From: Phycisphaerae bacterium
GTDB lineage: Bacteria > Planctomycetota > Phycisphaerae > SM23-33
Direction of reading: 5' to 3'
DNA: 7,454 bases
NCBI GenBank assembly: GCA_030754715.1
Contig: JASLZV010000080.1
Span: forward strand, 1-7,454
Shown here piece by piece: positions 5,230 through 7,454 of this stretch; position 1 is the first letter of the stretch, and each line of letters opens with the position of its first letter. The notes beneath the pieces are model-generated. The model saw nothing but the letters and a program-made list of their open reading frames with translations, ran no database searches and was not told where the DNA came from. Both the position numbers and the translations under genes were made by a program.

Positions 5230-7449
5230 CTATTCCTTATTCGCTTCGCCTTCGTGCTCTTCGTAAACCCCGCCCATAATCCTTCTTTCAGCCTCCCACC
5301 TCAGCCAATGCTCGACGCGGCCTGGATCAACGCCGAGCACGTACTTGTGCTTGCTCCTCAGAACCTCGTCCCACATGCTCAGCCAACTGTCCAGCATGTA
5401 CATCTCCTTGCTGGCTTCATATAGGAAGATCTTACGCCCGAAGGATTCGGCCCTGGCTCGCTGGGCCAGTTCGTTGGTCCACCGCTTCCCGACGGCCTCG
5501 GCAATCATTGCCGCCGGCTTGCCTACCGCCCTATCAAACTCCGTGTCGGCCTTCTTGCGCGCCGCCGCCAGGTATCCGGCCAGCATCTCCTCGGCCTCCT
5601 GCATACCGGCGGACTGTTGAATCCGGCGCAGTTGCTCCAGGTACGGTTCGTACTCGTCAAGCAGGATCTGCGCGGGGGTCAGTTGGTCGGCCGCAATCTC
5701 CCCACCGCCCCGCTCCTGCCTGACCTTGCCGGCAAGACGATCCTCGGCAACCTCACTCCGCAGTTCCTCGATGCTTTCCTCAGCATCCTCGACGTATTCC
5801 ACCAGTTGTCGGCGAAACTCATCGGAACCCACTTCCAGTGCCTGAAGGTCGCCCAGTTCCTTCTGAACCTGGATCGCCAGGGCCAACTTCAAGGCGTCGG
5901 TGGGCTCGCCGGCCACCTCGGCCAGGACCTTGATCGCTACGGCCTGGGCTTCGTAACGACTCTGGCGTTGCCGCAGGCGGGCCTCGATCACCTTCTCAAA
6001 CTCTTCTGCTGCGGCCGGCGGCGGATGCGCCGCCAACAGGCCAACGTAGACAATCTCAACGCCCAGGTCCATGCCACCCGGCCCGACGGCCTTGGCGATC
6101 CGCTTCCGCAGTTCCGCAGCCGCCTTGTCGTGCCCGTAGGTCATAATCGCCTCGGGCCGGTCGCTCGGATTGTCGGGAATCGGCTTGTCCAGCGTCGCGC
6201 TGGAGCAGTAGCGCACCATCTCCTGGTGGGCTACACATTCCAGCAGTTTCTCCGCGTCGCTGTACGTGTAGCCGAACTTGTACGGATCCGTTATGCGGTA
6301 CTGCACCGAGGCCACCAGTTTGATGATGTCCGCCGACGCGATGTCCACGGCGCCGATGGCCTTTCGCCCCTTCGGCGGAACGGCTACCAGAAAATCCAGC
6401 TCCTCCCGGTGGCCGTGCTCCTTGGTCCACAGCCTGATCTCGCGACCTTCAAAAGTGCCGCTGGGGATAATCTCCGTCTCAAGCTCCTTCCCCACACCAA
6501 GTTGTATCTCATGGATCTTGCCGGTGTCGAATCGCCGGGCCGCCTCGATCGGCCAAGGCCACTTCAGGTGAACGCCCGGCCCAAGCACACAGGCCCGCTG
6601 GGGGGCCAGCCGTCCGAAGCGGCTCACCACGCACTTTTGCCCGTCTTGCACGATCACAATTGAACTCATGCCCGCCAAAACCAGCGCGCCAACCAGCACC
6701 AGCGGCGCAAACGACCGCGTCAGCAACTGGTAGAACCAGGTCTTGGACACCTCAAAGCCGAACTGGTAGTTGACCGCCTCGGCCAGCGAGTGCCCCACGC
6801 GATCCGGCTCGGCCAGCAGGTTCAGCAGCCGCGAGTCGAAACTCGACCGGATTTCCTGTCCCTCCAGGCGAGGGCGGTACAAGTCCAGTACGAAGTTGAC
6901 CAACAGTTCCAACGCCAGGGCCACCTGGACCATCGGTATGACAAAGGTCACCACCCGGTCAACCTCCGCATACTGCTGCCAGGCTGCCAGCAGCGACCCC
7001 CCCACCGCCGCGATGAACAGCACGTTGATCAGGAGGTAACTGCCGGTAGCCCGCAGCGGCCTCCATTCCTGGCGTGTCCCCATGCCGGTGGAATAACGGC
7101 TGAACAGAAAGCCCCCAAACGCGATCAGCACGGCCAGCAGCGCACCACGCTGGGTGTAACGCAGTTCGGCGTCGGACCCGCTGACCATACGCCATACAAT
7201 CACCGCCAGGGCAACGTTATAGGCGGCCCAAAGCAGGGTGAACGTCGGGGTGACCCACCGCTCGATGACACACCGGCGCGCCGCGGCAGGGCGCATCTGA
7301 GACCCGTCCTGACCCTCGAATATCTTGCCCTCCGCCGAGATCTCCTCCAGTTCCAACGCCTCCTGAGCCTCGAGTTGGCGGGCGTAAAACAGCAGCGACA
7401 CCATCAACCACAGCATCACCCCGCCGCCCAACAACCAGGTGGCAGCCAT
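5230..7449 (-). CDS. HflK-like SPFH/band 7 protein with N-terminal multi-pass membrane module
   Basis: At 739 residues this is far longer than E. coli HflK (419). Hydrophobic segments at about 3-22, 68-89, 102-118, 137-157, 166-190 and 246-267 suggest six membrane helices. Arg-rich loops after helices 1, 3 and 5 should face the cytoplasm, which places the following band 7 domain (about 263-480) outside, as in HflK. HflK-type landmarks are CVVSRFGR at 273-280, LGPGVHLKWPWPIE at 289-302, LVASVQYRITDPYKF at 378-392, YCSSATLDK at 414-422 and HPPPAAAEEFEKVIEA at 475-490. The C-terminal part is largely helical and acidic, with an insertion at about 520-648, and ends in the family's YEAS...LDSWLSMWDEVL helix and a KYVLGVD strand (703-707). 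The frame is open for the five bases upstream of the ATG, so the true start may lie outside the window and no ribosome site can be checked. The stop is TAG. The role in an FtsH-type cage is inferred. Confidence 0.87.
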   Translation of the reverse strand: MAATWLLGGGVMLWLMVSLLFYARQLEAQEALELEEISAEGKIFEGQDGSQMRPAAARRCVIERWVTPTFTLLWAAYNVALAVIVWRMVSGSDAELRYTQRGALLAVLIAFGGFLFSRYSTGMGTRQEWRPLRATGSYLLINVLFIAAVGGSLLAAWQQYAEVDRVVTFVIPMVQVALALELLVNFVLDLYRPRLEGQEIRSSFDSRLLNLLAEPDRVGHSLAEAVNYQFGFEVSKTWFYQLLTRSFAPLVLVGALVLAGMSSIVIVQDGQKCVVSRFGRLAPQRACVLGPGVHLKWPWPIEAARRFDTGKIHEIQLGVGKELETEIIPSGTFEGREIRLWTKEHGHREELDFLVAVPPKGRKAIGAVDIASADIIKLVASVQYRITDPYKFGYTYSDAEKLLECVAHQEMVRYCSSATLDKPIPDNPSDRPEAIMTYGHDKAAAELRKRIAKAVGPGGMDLGVEIVYVGLLAAHPPPAAAEEFEKVIEARLRQRQSRYEAQAVAIKVLAEVAGEPTDALKLALAIQVQKELGDLQALEVGSDEFRRQLVEYVEDAEESIEELRSEVAEDRLAGKVRQERGGGEIAADQLTPAQILLDEYEPYLEQLRRIQQSAGMQEAEEMLAGYLAAARKKADTEFDRAVGKPAAMIAEAVGKRWTNELAQRARAESFGRKIFLYEASKEMYMLDSWLSMWDEVLRSKHKYVLGVDPGRVEHWLRWEAERRIMGGVYEEHEGEANKE

Positions 7450-7454
7450 CGCCG

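Noticed and set aside
1523..5232. Three of the four visible stops are TAG, usually a rare stop in GC-rich genomes.
   Set aside because: Four genes are too few to mean anything, and each stop lies where the protein family should end or is followed closely by the next gene.
5617..6663. Plus-strand open frame of 348 codons.
   Set aside because: It is antisense to the first HflK-like gene and has no recognisable domain.

Overview
The window is a GC-rich bacterial segment (I did not compute the exact value). It is filled by five genes, all on the minus strand, so transcription runs from high to low coordinates. In transcription order they are: (1) a long HflK-like SPFH/band 7 protein with a multi-pass membrane module at its N-terminus (7449-5230, its 5' end touching the window edge); (2) an HflC-like SPFH protein (5128-4172); (3) a second, different HflK-like SPFH protein (4129-2753); (4) an ABC transporter ATPase with a long disordered acidic tail (2725-1523); (5) an ABC-2 type permease that runs off the left edge (1502-1). 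The gaps are 101, 42, 27 and 20 bases. No promoter or terminator is visible between the genes, so they are probably one operon. There is no gene-free stretch above 300 bases and no RNA gene, IS element, CRISPR array or origin that I can support.

The organism is probably a member of the Planctomycetota, perhaps the Phycisphaerae. This is inference from protein style: HflK-like proteins carrying phrases such as LWTKEHGH and FWMHETAEDR, and an ABC-2 permease with a huge extracytoplasmic insert. There is no marker gene to prove it.

How the genes may work together: in other bacteria HflK and HflC alternate to form a large membrane-anchored cage around the FtsH protease. Here three different SPFH subunits (HflK-like, HflC-like, HflK-like) are encoded together with an ABC-2 exporter, and no FtsH gene is in view. 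A reasonable inference is a heteromeric SPFH cage or membrane microdomain that organises or encloses the exporter, FtsH, or both. Four features stand out as unusual. The first SPFH protein has about six extra or shared membrane helices. Both HflK-like proteins, but not the HflC-like one, have insertions in the C-terminal helical region. The ATPase tail carries four copies of a short motif of the form xV(A/I/L)(D/E)xL. The permease has a domain of roughly 280 residues between its third and fourth membrane helices. The substrate cannot be deduced.
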